From: MPNO01 sp965205995
Lineage (GTDB): Bacteria > Pseudomonadota > Alphaproteobacteria > MPNO01
Direction of reading: 5' to 3'
Assembly: GCA_965205995.1 (NCBI GenBank)
Contig: OZ242200.1
Span: 2,604,001-2,668,000, forward strand
Length of the DNA: 64,000 nt
The notes beneath the pieces were generated by a model. It was not told the DNA's origin, made no database searches, and worked only from the letters and a program-made list of their open reading frames with translations. This document shows, piece after piece, positions 1 to 8,820 of the stretch. The position numbers were made by a program, and so were the translations under genes. The first letter of the stretch is position 1. Every line of letters begins with the position of its first letter.

Positions 1-578
1 TCATGCTGTTCGGCACCTCGCTGTTCTCGAAGAAGGGGAACGACCCCCGCTTCGTCTCCTGGCACCAGGATTCGGCCTATTACGGGCTCGACCCGCATGA
101 GGAGGTCACCGCCTGGGTGGCGCTGACCCCGGCGACCCGCAGCAACGGCTGCATGCGGGTGCTGCCGGGCTCGCACAAGGGCCCGGATTTCAACCACGAC
201 GAGACCTACGACCCGCAGAACCTGCTCGCGAGAGGCCAGACCATCCGCGGGATCGAGGACGACAAGGCGGTCTTCATGGAGCTCGAGGCGGGCGAGTTCT
301 CGCTGCACCACGAGCGCACCGCGCATGGCTCGCTCGCCAACGAGACCGACGGGCCGCGGGTGGGCGTCGCCTATTTCTACATGCCCGCCCATTGCCGCTC
401 GACGATCGGACGGCGGACGGCGCTGCCGATGCGCGGCGAGGACCGCTACGGGCACTGGGATGCCGATCCCCTGCCGAAGGAGGATCTCGACCCCGACTGC
501 ATGGCCTTCCTCAAGGAGATGTGGGGCCGCTACCAGGACACCGCGGTCGCGCAGGAGGCAAGACGGACCGGCGGCTGA
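1..578 (+). CDS. Phytanoyl-CoA dioxygenase family protein (5' partial)
   Basis: C-terminal part of an Fe(II)/2-oxoglutarate-dependent oxygenase of the PhyH family; the N-terminus lies outside the window. Counting from the first visible Met (base 3), the iron-binding HxD is WHQD (H21, D23), the distal iron His is in TAHGS (H108), and the 2-oxoglutarate-binding Arg is in GPRVG (R119). The spacing fits the family. About 190 residues are visible against a usual 260-300, so roughly 80-100 are missing. The substrate cannot be told from the sequence. Bacterial members hydroxylate varied small molecules. It ends 6 bp from the convergent BMP-family gene. Confidence 0.85.
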   Translation, partial: MLFGTSLFSKKGNDPRFVSWHQDSAYYGLDPHEEVTAWVALTPATRSNGCMRVLPGSHKGPDFNHDETYDPQNLLARGQTIRGIEDDKAVFMELEAGEFSLHHERTAHGSLANETDGPRVGVAYFYMPAHCRSTIGRRTALPMRGEDRYGHWDADPLPKEDLDPDCMAFLKEMWGRYQDTAVAQEARRTGG

Positions 579-584
579 GGCGCC

Positions 585-1583
585 TCAGAGCGGGCAGCGC
601 CGGTCCTCCACATAGTCGTGGACCGCGATGCGGCCGGCGACGATGTCTTCCCTCGCCGTCTCGATGGCCGCGCGAACGGCTGGGGAAATGAGCGCCTCGT
701 TGTGCTCGTCGAGCGCCCAGTCGACCCCGCCCTCGGCGAGGCCGAGGGTCGCCACGCCGGCCGAGAACCGTCCCCGCATCGCGTCCTTGAGCGTTTCGTA
801 GGCGGCGACGTCGACCCGCTTCAGCATCGAGGTCAGCACGGTTCCGGGCGCGAGTCCGTTCTGGTTGAGATCGACGCCGATGGCGAATTTGCCGGAATCG
901 GCGGCCGCACGGATCACGCCGATCCCGGTGCCGCCGGCGGCGTGGAACACCACGTCGGCGCCCCGCGCGAACTGGGCGTGCGCCAGCGCCGCGCCCTTTT
1001 CCGGGCGGTTCCACGCGGCGGGCGTCCTTCCCGTCATGTCCTGGAGGACCCGGATGCCCGGCCTCGCCGCCGCCGCGCCCTGGACGAAGCCGCAGGCGAA
1101 CCGGCGGATCAGCGGGACATCCATGCCGCCGACGAAGCCGAGCGTGCCGGTCTTCGACGTGAGCGCCGCCGCGACCCCGACCAGATAGGAGCCCTCATGC
1201 TCCTTGAACGCGTATTGGCGGAGATTGGGCAGGTCGAGCCAGTTCACGTCGATGATGGCGAACGACCGGCCGGGGTTTTCGGCGGCCACCGCCGCGATCG
1301 CCTCGGCGTGGGAGAACCCGACGCCGATCACCAGCGTTGCCCCGCGCGCGATCGCGCGGCGCATGGCGGGCGCGCGATCCGCCTGGCTCGCCGCCTCCTC
1401 GGCGAGGACCGCGACCCCGGTCTCGCCGGTGAAGCGCTCCGCGCCCTTCCATACGGCGGCGTTGAAGCTTCGGTCGGACCGGCCACCCTGGTCGAACACG
1501 ATCGCCGGCTTGAACCCGGCGGCCGCCGCGCCGCCGGCCAGAATGAACCCGATCAGAACACCGAGAAGCGCCCGCAACCGCAT
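585..1583 (-). CDS. BMP family ABC transporter substrate-binding protein
   Basis: Secreted binding protein of the basic membrane protein (BMP/PnrA-like) family, 332 residues. The start at 1583 gives a signal peptide (MRLRALLGVLIGF, Ala-rich cleavage region) preceded by a strong GGGAGGGAAGG site; an upstream in-frame extension lacks these. The mature N-terminus has the family pattern FDQGGRSDRSFN, and DVNW and GGMDVP match the ligand-binding core. PnrA relatives bind purine nucleosides, but the ligand here is not shown. No BMP-type permease or ATPase gene is present in the window, so it is an orphan or its partners lie elsewhere. Confidence 0.88.
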   Translation of the reverse strand: MRLRALLGVLIGFILAGGAAAAGFKPAIVFDQGGRSDRSFNAAVWKGAERFTGETGVAVLAEEAASQADRAPAMRRAIARGATLVIGVGFSHAEAIAAVAAENPGRSFAIIDVNWLDLPNLRQYAFKEHEGSYLVGVAAALTSKTGTLGFVGGMDVPLIRRFACGFVQGAAAARPGIRVLQDMTGRTPAAWNRPEKGAALAHAQFARGADVVFHAAGGTGIGVIRAAADSGKFAIGVDLNQNGLAPGTVLTSMLKRVDVAAYETLKDAMRGRFSAGVATLGLAEGGVDWALDEHNEALISPAVRAAIETAREDIVAGRIAVHDYVEDRRCPL

Positions 1584-1752
1584 CGCCTTCCCTCCCCGCA
1601 GTCGTCGGCCCATTGTGCCGTCGAATTCCCGCCGGACAATACGGGGCGATCCTTCGATACGCGGTGCTGTCGCCAATTCGCTCGATCTCCGCCGTTTCGC
1701 CTGAACCCCCGCTGCCGCTACACTATCCCCCCGGCAAGGAGGAGCGGCGGCA

Positions 1753-3177
1753 GTGGCGAACAGGGATTTGCGGAGCTGGCTTGAGGACGTCGAGCGCATC
1801 GGCGAGCTCCAGACCATCACCGGCGTCGAGCATCACGAGGAAATCGGCGGCCTCGTCGACATCTTCCAGCGCCGGATGGGCAACCCCGCGGTGATGTTCG
1901 ACGAGATTCCGGGATTCCCCAAGGGGCACCGGGCGATCGCCAACATCCTGACCTCGGTGCCGCGCATCAACATCGCGCTCGGCCTCGACCCCGAGGCCTC
2001 GGAGATGGACCTGATCCGCTGGTGGCGGAACTATATGGGCGACGCGCCGACGCACGAGCCGCGCGAGGTCAATGGCGGGCCGCTGCTCGACAACGTGAGC
2101 GAGGGCGCGGCGGTCGATATCACGACGATCCCGACTCCCAAATGGCACGAGCTTGACGGCGGGTATTTCATCGGCACCGGCTGCATGGTGGTGATGAAGG
2201 ACCCCGACACCGGCTGGGTCAATTTCGGCTGCTACCGGGTGCAGTCGCACGAGCCCGCGCTGGCGACGGTGATGATGTCGCCCGGCAAGCACGGCCGGCT
2301 GATCATGGAGAAGTACCACAAGCGGGGCGAAGCCTGCCCGGTCGCGGTGGTCGCCGGCATGCACCCGTCGTTCTTCATGATCGCGGGGCTGGAGATCCCC
2401 TACGGCAAGAACGAGTTCGACGCGGTCGGCGGGCTGATGCAGGAGCCGATCGAGATCGTCAACATGCCGAAGACCGGGCTGCCGGTGCCGGCCAATGCCG
2501 AGATCGCCTTCGAGGGCTATATCCACCACGGCGACGAGGTGCTGGAGGGCCCGCTCGGCGAATGGACCGGCTACTACGCCGGCGGCCGGCGCAAGGAGCC
2601 GGCGATCCGCATCGAGACCTTCATGCACCGCGACAACCCGGTGCTGACCGGCGCGATCCCGGCCGTACCCCCCAACGACAACACGTTCTATCTCGGCACC
2701 TATCGCTGCGGCGCGGTGTGGAACCAGCTCGAGGCGGCGGGCGTCCCTGAGGTCAAGGGTGTGTGGGCGCATGAGGCGGGGGGCAGCCGGATGTGGCTCA
2801 CCGTCTCGATCAAGCAGATGTACGGGGGCCACTCGAAGCAGGCCGGGCTGATCGCCGCCTCCTGCCATGCCGGCGCCTATTCCAACCGCTGGGTGGTGGT
2901 GGTCGACGACGATATCGACCCGACCAATATGGACGAGGTGGTCTGGGCGATGTGCACCCGCTTCGACCCGCGCGAGGATATGGAGACCATCCGCGGCGGC
3001 TGGAGCACGCATCTCGACCCGATGTGCTATGACGCCGACACCGACCGGCGCAACGCGCGCGTCGTGGTCGATGCCTGCATCCCGTTCAACCGGCGCGACA
3101 GCTTCCCGACCGTCGCCCGCTCCTCGAAGGCGCTCGACGACCGCATCCGGGCGAAATACGCCGACGTGCTGCCATAG
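1753..3177 (+). CDS. UbiD family decarboxylase (copy 1)
   Basis: 474-residue member of the UbiD family of prenylated-FMN-dependent (de)carboxylases, which remove or add CO2 on unsaturated and aromatic acids. The GTG start at 1753 is preceded by AAGGAGGAG. Family segments are visible: MVVMKDPDTGWVNFGCYR, SPGKHGR (near residue 176), and EGPLGEWTGYY near residues 262-272, which carries the active-site glutamate region. Near the C-terminus are KQMYGGHSKQ and VVVVDDDIDPTN, also typical. No UbiX prenyltransferase is encoded in the window, so the cofactor must come from elsewhere. The next gene is 73 bp downstream, suggesting joint expression with the binding-fold protein. Confidence 0.92.
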   Translation: MANRDLRSWLEDVERIGELQTITGVEHHEEIGGLVDIFQRRMGNPAVMFDEIPGFPKGHRAIANILTSVPRINIALGLDPEASEMDLIRWWRNYMGDAPTHEPREVNGGPLLDNVSEGAAVDITTIPTPKWHELDGGYFIGTGCMVVMKDPDTGWVNFGCYRVQSHEPALATVMMSPGKHGRLIMEKYHKRGEACPVAVVAGMHPSFFMIAGLEIPYGKNEFDAVGGLMQEPIEIVNMPKTGLPVPANAEIAFEGYIHHGDEVLEGPLGEWTGYYAGGRRKEPAIRIETFMHRDNPVLTGAIPAVPPNDNTFYLGTYRCGAVWNQLEAAGVPEVKGVWAHEAGGSRMWLTVSIKQMYGGHSKQAGLIAASCHAGAYSNRWVVVVDDDIDPTNMDEVVWAMCTRFDPREDMETIRGGWSTHLDPMCYDADTDRRNARVVVDACIPFNRRDSFPTVARSSKALDDRIRAKYADVLP

Positions 3178-3250
3178 CCCTGGCCCTAGGCGGCAATTGC
3201 CGATCGCGTCGTTCTGCTGATATTCTCGTCCGCAATCCTGGGAGGACCTC

Positions 3251-4180
3251 ATGAAGATTTTGAGGCTGGAAACGACGGCGCCGTTTCAAGGGCTCGCCGA
3301 GCTGGTGGCGGACAAGGAAGGGCTGTTCGAGGCCGAGGGAATCAGGATCGAGTGGGTGAAGCGGGTCGACACGCCGCGCGAGATCGACACCGGCGAGACC
3401 TCGCCCGACGCGTTCTCCGCCTTCGGCAGCCACGGCAACACCTTCGAGCAGGGCGGCGCCGACATGTACAACGCCTGCGAGTGGGGCAATTACCGCCGGG
3501 TGCAGGACAGCGCCGCAAGGGGCCGCCAGGTCGGCCGGCGTTCGATCGTCACCTGCGCGGCGATCGTCGTCCGGCCGGATTCGGACGTGTTCACCCCGCA
3601 GCAGCTCGCCGGCCGGATGATCGGCGTGCCGTATTATTTCGGCACCCACTACCTGACCATGCACCTCCTCGACGGCTTCATGCCGCGCGAGGCGATCAAG
3701 ACCTGCCGGGCGCCGAACGGCTCGGCGGCGCGCTACGACGCGATGTTTTCGGGCGAGGTCGAGGCGACGACGCTGACCGAGCCCTATATCACGATGGCCG
3801 AGAAGAACGGCTGCCGGGTGATTTGCGAGGCGCTCTATCACGGTACCGAGGTGGTCGCCGATACGGTCGCCGCCGAGACCTACGCCGCCTTCAGCCGCGC
3901 GGTCTCGGCGGCGGTCAGGCTGATCGACGCCGACAAGAGGAAATACGCGCAGATCTTCCTCGACTACCACGCCGGCCAGCACCCGGCGCTCGCCGAACTC
4001 ACGGTCGACGACCTCAGGCTCAGCCGGATCCAGATGACCGATCCGGCGCCGATCCCGGAGCACGAGCTCCAGCGCACCTATGAGTGGATGCGAAGCTGGA
4101 ACATGCTCGACGATGTCGGCGAGCAAAGCCTGATCGACGCCGACCGGCAGGCCCAGGCGCACGATCTGCTCGGCGCCTGA
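3251..4180 (+). CDS. Periplasmic-binding-fold (NMT1/THI5-like) protein without signal peptide
   Basis: 309 residues resembling the type-2 periplasmic binding protein fold of the NMT1/THI5/SsuA kind (N-terminal strand KILRLETTAPFQGLAELVADKEGLF, then VTCAAIVVRPDS and LAGRMIGVPY). It starts directly at MKILRL with no hydrophobic leader, so it is probably cytoplasmic. No ABC permease or ATPase lies beside it. In this superfamily some cytoplasmic members are enzymes (for example 4,5-dihydroxyphthalate decarboxylase and THI5) rather than transport proteins. Placement after UbiD and before an FAD oxidoreductase and amidase would suit a metabolic role; that is inference. Confidence 0.72.
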   Translation: MKILRLETTAPFQGLAELVADKEGLFEAEGIRIEWVKRVDTPREIDTGETSPDAFSAFGSHGNTFEQGGADMYNACEWGNYRRVQDSAARGRQVGRRSIVTCAAIVVRPDSDVFTPQQLAGRMIGVPYYFGTHYLTMHLLDGFMPREAIKTCRAPNGSAARYDAMFSGEVEATTLTEPYITMAEKNGCRVICEALYHGTEVVADTVAAETYAAFSRAVSAAVRLIDADKRKYAQIFLDYHAGQHPALAELTVDDLRLSRIQMTDPAPIPEHELQRTYEWMRSWNMLDDVGEQSLIDADRQAQAHDLLGA

Positions 4181-4201
4181 GCCGCACCGTATCCGCCGCG
4201 G

Positions 4202-4576
4202 CTACCGGGCCGCGGTCACCATGATCTCGATGAGGAATTCTGGCCGCGCCAGCTCCGACCTGACGCAGGCGCGCGCCGGCATGTTGTCGGGATCGATCCA
4301 GGCGTTCCACACCTCGTTCATCGCGCCGAAATTGTCGAAATCGGTGATCCACAGATTGGCCGAGAGGATCTTCGACTTGTCGCTGCCGACGGTGGCGAGC
4401 TGGGCGTCGATATTGTCGAGGATTTCCCGGGTCTGGGCCTTGATGTCCCCACCGCCGTGCCCGACCTGGCCGGCGAGATAGATCGTGTCGCCGTGCACGA
4501 CGATGCCGCTCATCGACGGCATCTGTTTCCCGTTCACGACCTTGCCGTGCCTCGCCTGGTGTCTTTCGATAGCCAT
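4202..4576 (-). CDS. RidA/YjgF/Rid family protein
   Basis: 124-residue RidA-fold protein. RidA members hydrolyse reactive enamine/imine intermediates made by PLP or flavin enzymes. The family pattern is visible: IYLAGQVG, QTREILDNIDAQL, and RACVRSELARPEFLIEIMVTA at the C-terminus, where the Arg precedes the last strand as in RidA. It lies alone on the minus strand between plus-strand genes, 92 bp upstream of and divergent to the FAD oxidoreductase. Its imine substrate may come from that neighbouring flavoenzyme; this is inferred from location only. Confidence 0.88.
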   Translation of the reverse strand: MAIERHQARHGKVVNGKQMPSMSGIVVHGDTIYLAGQVGHGGGDIKAQTREILDNIDAQLATVGSDKSKILSANLWITDFDNFGAMNEVWNAWIDPDNMPARACVRSELARPEFLIEIMVTAAR

Positions 4577-4667
4577 CTTGGTCCCCTAGTCTCAATGATG
4601 AATTCGCGGCTACGATGCCAGCACAGCACGGTTCCCGCAACGCTGGCGGGGCAATGAAGGGGCAGGG

Positions 4668-6074
4668 ATGAAGGTCGACCTGGCGGCGATCGGCGGCGGC
4701 TTCGCCGGGCTCGTGGCGGCGGTGCGCGCGGCCGAGCTCGGCCTGACGGCCGCCGTGATCGAGCGCGGCGAGGGCGAGGACTATATGTGCAACTCGCGGG
4801 TCTGCACGGGCGTGCTGCATACGGCGCTCGCCAATGCGGGCGACCCGCCCGACATCGTCTACCAGCGGATCATGACCGGAACAAGGGGAACCGCGCGGCC
4901 CGATCTCGCACGGACCTTCGCGGAGAACGGCGGGCGCACGGCGGCGTGGATGGAGGATCATGGCGCGACGCTCGAAACCGTGCCGCGGCGCAATTACGGG
5001 CTGCCGAGCCTCGCCCCGACCCGCAGGATGGGTGCCGGGCTGGATTGGCAAGGGAACGGCCCGGACCTCTTCCTCAGGACCCTGACGGCGCGGCTCGAAA
5101 CCGCCGGCGGCACCATCCTCTGCGGCACCGAGGCGCTCTCGCTGGTCATGCAAGACGGCATTTGCCGCGGGGTCGAGGTCCGCGGCGCGAATGGCGATTC
5201 GATCGTCGAAGCCGGCGCGGTGGTGATCGCCGATGGCGGCTTCCAGGCCGATCGCGAACGGCTCGGACGTCACATCGCGAAACGCCCCGACCGCATCCGC
5301 CAGCGCAACACCGAGACCGGGTGCGGCGACGGTCTCCGCATGGCCGAGGAAGCCGGCGCGGCGACGGTCGGGCTCGACAAGTTCTACGGCCATGTGCTGT
5401 CGCGCGACGTGATGACCAACCCCGTGCTGTGGCCCTACCCGCAGGTCGACGTGATCTGCGCCTCCGGCATCGTCGTCGGCGCCGACGCGAAACGCTTCAC
5501 CGACGAGGGTCTCGGCGGCATCTACCTCACCAACGCCATCGCCGGTCTGGACGATCCGCTGAGCGCGACGGCGATCTTCGATGCGACGGTCTGGGAGCAG
5601 GCGAAGGAGGCCGATCTGGTGCCGCCCAACCCGTTATTGGTGGACGCAGGGGGGACGCTGCACCGAGCCGGCTCGATCGGGGAGCTCGCGCTGCGTGCCG
5701 GGCTCGACACCGGGACCCTCGAAACCACCGTCGCAAAGTTCAACGCCGCCGTGAAGGGCGGAAGCGCGGCGGCGCTCGCGCCGGGCCGGACAGTCGATGT
5801 CTACACGCCGGTGCCGATCGAGACCCCGCCCTTCCATGCGATCCCGCTCGCCGCCGGCATCACGGTGACGATGGGGGGCATCGCGGTCGACGGGTCGGCG
5901 CGCGTGCTCAGGCCCGACGACACGCCGATCCCGGGCCTCTATGCCGCGGGCTCCACCGTCGGCGGCGTCGAGGGCGGCCCCAACGCCGCCTATACCGGCG
6001 GGCTGATCAAGGCCTTTCTGCTCGGCCTCGTCGCCGCGGAGACCGCCGCGCGCGAGATCCGGGCGGCAGATTGA
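4668..6074 (+). CDS. FAD-dependent oxidoreductase (fumarate reductase flavoprotein-like)
   Basis: 468-residue flavoprotein of the FAD_binding_2 family, the group of fumarate reductase, 3-ketosteroid dehydrogenase and tricarballylate dehydrogenase. The N-terminal dinucleotide-binding motif GGGFAGLVAAVRAAE begins at about residue 9. The C-terminal FAD motif IPGLYAAGSTVGGVEGG precedes the final helix, and VVIADGGFQADRERL is the usual second FAD segment. It lacks a signal peptide and haem-binding CxxCH motifs, so it is probably a cytoplasmic dehydrogenase or reductase. The amidase follows 16 bp downstream, so the two are very likely co-transcribed. The substrate is unknown. Confidence 0.85.
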   Translation: MKVDLAAIGGGFAGLVAAVRAAELGLTAAVIERGEGEDYMCNSRVCTGVLHTALANAGDPPDIVYQRIMTGTRGTARPDLARTFAENGGRTAAWMEDHGATLETVPRRNYGLPSLAPTRRMGAGLDWQGNGPDLFLRTLTARLETAGGTILCGTEALSLVMQDGICRGVEVRGANGDSIVEAGAVVIADGGFQADRERLGRHIAKRPDRIRQRNTETGCGDGLRMAEEAGAATVGLDKFYGHVLSRDVMTNPVLWPYPQVDVICASGIVVGADAKRFTDEGLGGIYLTNAIAGLDDPLSATAIFDATVWEQAKEADLVPPNPLLVDAGGTLHRAGSIGELALRAGLDTGTLETTVAKFNAAVKGGSAAALAPGRTVDVYTPVPIETPPFHAIPLAAGITVTMGGIAVDGSARVLRPDDTPIPGLYAAGSTVGGVEGGPNAAYTGGLIKAFLLGLVAAETAAREIRAAD

Positions 6075-6090
6075 ATTCGGGGAGGAACGG

Positions 6091-7620
6091 ATGAAATACG
6101 AAGCGCCGAGCGCAAGCGCGATCAAGGAGATAGCCGACGAGATCGGCTTCACCGTCGACGACGCGGATGTCGAGGACATACTGGCCTTCTGGGCGCCGTT
6201 CGTCGATGCCTTCAACCATGTCGAGGAGACGCCGGACGATCTGCCGCCGGTCAAGTATGCGCGCGGCGCGTGGTCGCGCCCCGACCGGGCGGAGAACCCG
6301 CATGGCGGCTGGTACGTCAAGGCGCGGATCGAGGGCGCGGCGGACGGCCCGCTCAAGGGCAGGACGGTCGCCATCAAGGACAGCGCCTGCGTCGCCGGCA
6401 TCCCGATGATGAACGGCGCCTCGGTGCTCGAAGGCTACGTGCCGGATATGGACGCAAGCGTGGTCACCCGGCTGCTCGATGCGGGGGCGACGATCCTCGG
6501 CAAGTCGGTGTGCGAGTATTTCTGCGTCTCCGGCGGCAGCAACACATCCGCCTCGGACATCGCCGAAAGCCCGCGCAACCCGGGCCACACCCCGGGCGGC
6601 TCCTCCACCGGGAGCGCGGCGCTGGTCGCCTCCGGCGAGGTCGACATGGCGCTCGGCGGCGACCAGGCGGGCTCGATCCGCATCCCGGCGTCGATGACCG
6701 GCATCGTCGGCATCAAGCCGACCTTCGGCCTCATCCCCTATACCGGGATCATGGGGATCGAAACCACGGTCGACCACACCGGACCGATGACCGGGACCGT
6801 CGCGGACAACGCGCTCTTCCTCGAATCGATGGCGGGCGAGGACGGGCTGGATGCGCGCCAGCGGGTGCCGAGCGTGGACAGCTACACCGACGCGCTCGGC
6901 GGCGATGTCAAAGGCTTGCGGATCGCCGTCGTCTCGGAGGGTTTCGGCCGCTACGACTCCCTGCCCGATGTCGACGCGACGGTGCGCGCGGCCGCCAGGC
7001 ATCTCGACTCCCTGGGGGCGCAGGTCACCGAGGTTTCGATCCCGATGCACATGACCGGGCTCGCGATCTGGGGCGGGATCTGCGCCGACGGCATGTACCA
7101 CACGATGTTCCGGGGCTACGGGTTCGGCAAGAACGTCGGCGGCGTCTACCCGACCTCGCTGATCGACGAGATGAACCGGGCGGGGGCCCGCGCCGAGGAA
7201 TTCCCGCACACCTTCCGCTTCGGCCTGCTGCTCGGCCGCTACACCGACAAGGCCTATGGCGGGCATTTCCACGCCAAGGCGCAGAACCAGCGCCGCGTGC
7301 TGAAGGCGGCCTATGACGCGGTGCTCGCCGAAAACGATCTCCTGCTGATGCCGACGACGCCGATGACGACTTCGAAGATCCCGCCCCGCGACGCGCCGTT
7401 CCTCGAAACGATGCAGCATTGCTGGGAGGCGATCGGCAACACCGCGCCGTTCAACGTCAGCGGCCACCCGGCGATTTCGGTCCCCTGCGGGCTCGGGAAC
7501 GGCGACAAGCCGGTCGGGCTGATGCTGGTCGGACGGCATTTCGAGGAGACCACGCTCTACCGCGCGGCCCATGCCTATGAGCAGTCCTGCGACTGGCAGA
7601 CCCAGGGCGCGAAGGGGTAG
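6091..7620 (+). CDS. Amidase (amidase signature family, copy 1)
   Basis: 509-residue cytoplasmic amidase-signature hydrolase with a Ser-cisSer-Lys triad: the Lys is in VAIKDS (near residue 93), the cis-Ser is in GGSSTGSA and the nucleophile Ser is in GGDQAGSIRIP. The C-terminal GLMLVGRHFEE(T/A) region is typical. A GGGGAGGAACGG site precedes the ATG. A close paralogue lies at 13664-15175: both share the stretches MMNGAS(V)xEGYVPD and CEYFCVSG, a long N-terminal extension and ENPHG(G/A)WYVK. It probably forms an operon with the FAD oxidoreductase. The amide substrate is unknown. Confidence 0.92.
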   Translation: MKYEAPSASAIKEIADEIGFTVDDADVEDILAFWAPFVDAFNHVEETPDDLPPVKYARGAWSRPDRAENPHGGWYVKARIEGAADGPLKGRTVAIKDSACVAGIPMMNGASVLEGYVPDMDASVVTRLLDAGATILGKSVCEYFCVSGGSNTSASDIAESPRNPGHTPGGSSTGSAALVASGEVDMALGGDQAGSIRIPASMTGIVGIKPTFGLIPYTGIMGIETTVDHTGPMTGTVADNALFLESMAGEDGLDARQRVPSVDSYTDALGGDVKGLRIAVVSEGFGRYDSLPDVDATVRAAARHLDSLGAQVTEVSIPMHMTGLAIWGGICADGMYHTMFRGYGFGKNVGGVYPTSLIDEMNRAGARAEEFPHTFRFGLLLGRYTDKAYGGHFHAKAQNQRRVLKAAYDAVLAENDLLLMPTTPMTTSKIPPRDAPFLETMQHCWEAIGNTAPFNVSGHPAISVPCGLGNGDKPVGLMLVGRHFEETTLYRAAHAYEQSCDWQTQGAKG

Positions 7621-7685
7621 CGCAACATTGTCGGATTTTCGCGGGGCTGATAGCGTCCCGCTCGGTCAACCGGAGAGCCGGAAGC

Positions 7686-8792
7686 ATGTTTCTCAAGAAC
7701 TACTGGTATGTGGCCGCGTCGGACCGCGAGATCGGCCGCGAGCCCTTCGCCCGCACCCTCCTCGGCCAGCCGGTCGTCATGTACCGCACCGAGGGCGGCA
7801 GGGCGGTCGCCTTCGAGGACCGCTGCTGCCACCGCCGCGCCCCGCTGTCCTTCGGCCGGGTGACGGGCGACAACCTGCAATGCGGCTATCACGGCCTGGT
7901 CTATGCGCCCGACGGGACGGTCATCGGGATCCCGGGCCAGACCCAGATCCCGCCCGGCTCCCGGGTCCGCACCTACCCGCTGGTCGAGCGCTGGCGGTTC
8001 CTGTGGATATGGATGGGCGAGCCCGCGCTGGCCGACGAGACCGAGATCCCCGAACTCTACTGGCATGACCACCCGGACTGGACGATGGTCTCGGGCTATC
8101 TCCATGTCGGGGCGCATTACCAGCTATTGGTCGACAACCTCCTCGACCTCACCCATGAGACGTTCCTGCACGCCTCCACCATCGGCAACGAGCATGTCGC
8201 CAACACGCCGCTCGCCAGGGTCGAGCGCGATACGCTTGAGGGGGTCAGGGGCACCGCGCTGGAGCGGGTCTCGCGCGACCTGCCGAGCGTGACCGCGACG
8301 CGCTGGATGCGCGACATCGACGCGCCGCCCTTCTATGCGCGCTCCGGCGGGTTCGACAAGACCGGCGATAGGGTCGACCGCTGGCAGATCATCCGCTTCG
8401 AGCCGCCGTCGCATGTCTGGCTCGACGTCGGCGTCGCGCTCGCCGGCAGCGGCGCGCCCGAGGGCGACCGCTCGAAGGGCGTGACCCATACGGTGATCGA
8501 CGCGCTGACGCCGGAGACCGAGACCTCGACGCATTATTTCTGGACCTTCCCGCGCAACCACCAGCTCGAGGATTCGGACCTCTCCGACTATTTCAAGAAA
8601 GGCGTCGACAAGACCTTCCTCGAGGACAAGTGGATGCTGGAGGGCCAGCAGCAACGGATCGACGCCGCCCCCGACTCGCCCGTCATCGAAATCAACGCCG
8701 ATGCCGGCGGGGTGGCGGCGCGCAACATCGTCGCCCGGCTGCTGGAGGAAGAGCAGCGCGGCAAGGCGGCGGGGGAGCTGTTGCAGGCCTGA
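7686..8792 (+). CDS. VanA-like Rieske 2Fe-2S aromatic oxygenase (copy 1)
   Basis: 368-residue oxygenase component of a Rieske non-haem iron system, most like the VanA/O-demethylase group. The Rieske cluster ligands are CxH (RCCHRRAPLSFG) and CxxH (LQCGYHG) near residues 42-62. The mononuclear iron site lies in DNLLDLTHETFLH, with the two His four residues apart. Length fits VanA (about 350). Such oxygenases need a ferredoxin-reductase partner (VanB); none is present in the window. It is 65 bp after the amidase. A paralogue with the same N-terminus (MFLxxYWYVAA) is at 62092-63138. Confidence 0.92.
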   Translation: MFLKNYWYVAASDREIGREPFARTLLGQPVVMYRTEGGRAVAFEDRCCHRRAPLSFGRVTGDNLQCGYHGLVYAPDGTVIGIPGQTQIPPGSRVRTYPLVERWRFLWIWMGEPALADETEIPELYWHDHPDWTMVSGYLHVGAHYQLLVDNLLDLTHETFLHASTIGNEHVANTPLARVERDTLEGVRGTALERVSRDLPSVTATRWMRDIDAPPFYARSGGFDKTGDRVDRWQIIRFEPPSHVWLDVGVALAGSGAPEGDRSKGVTHTVIDALTPETETSTHYFWTFPRNHQLEDSDLSDYFKKGVDKTFLEDKWMLEGQQQRIDAAPDSPVIEINADAGGVAARNIVARLLEEEQRGKAAGELLQA

Positions 8793-8820
8793 ACACGGCA
8801 GGCCCCGGTCGAAACGGGAA

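Noticed and set aside
618..1784. Long antisense reading frame opposite the BMP binding-protein gene, Arg/Asp/His-rich
   Set aside because: Shadow of a high-GC gene on the other strand: no ribosome-binding site, no family motif, low-complexity composition. The same reasoning applies to the long frames opposite the DctM, YejA, UrtA, hyuA and Lon-like genes.
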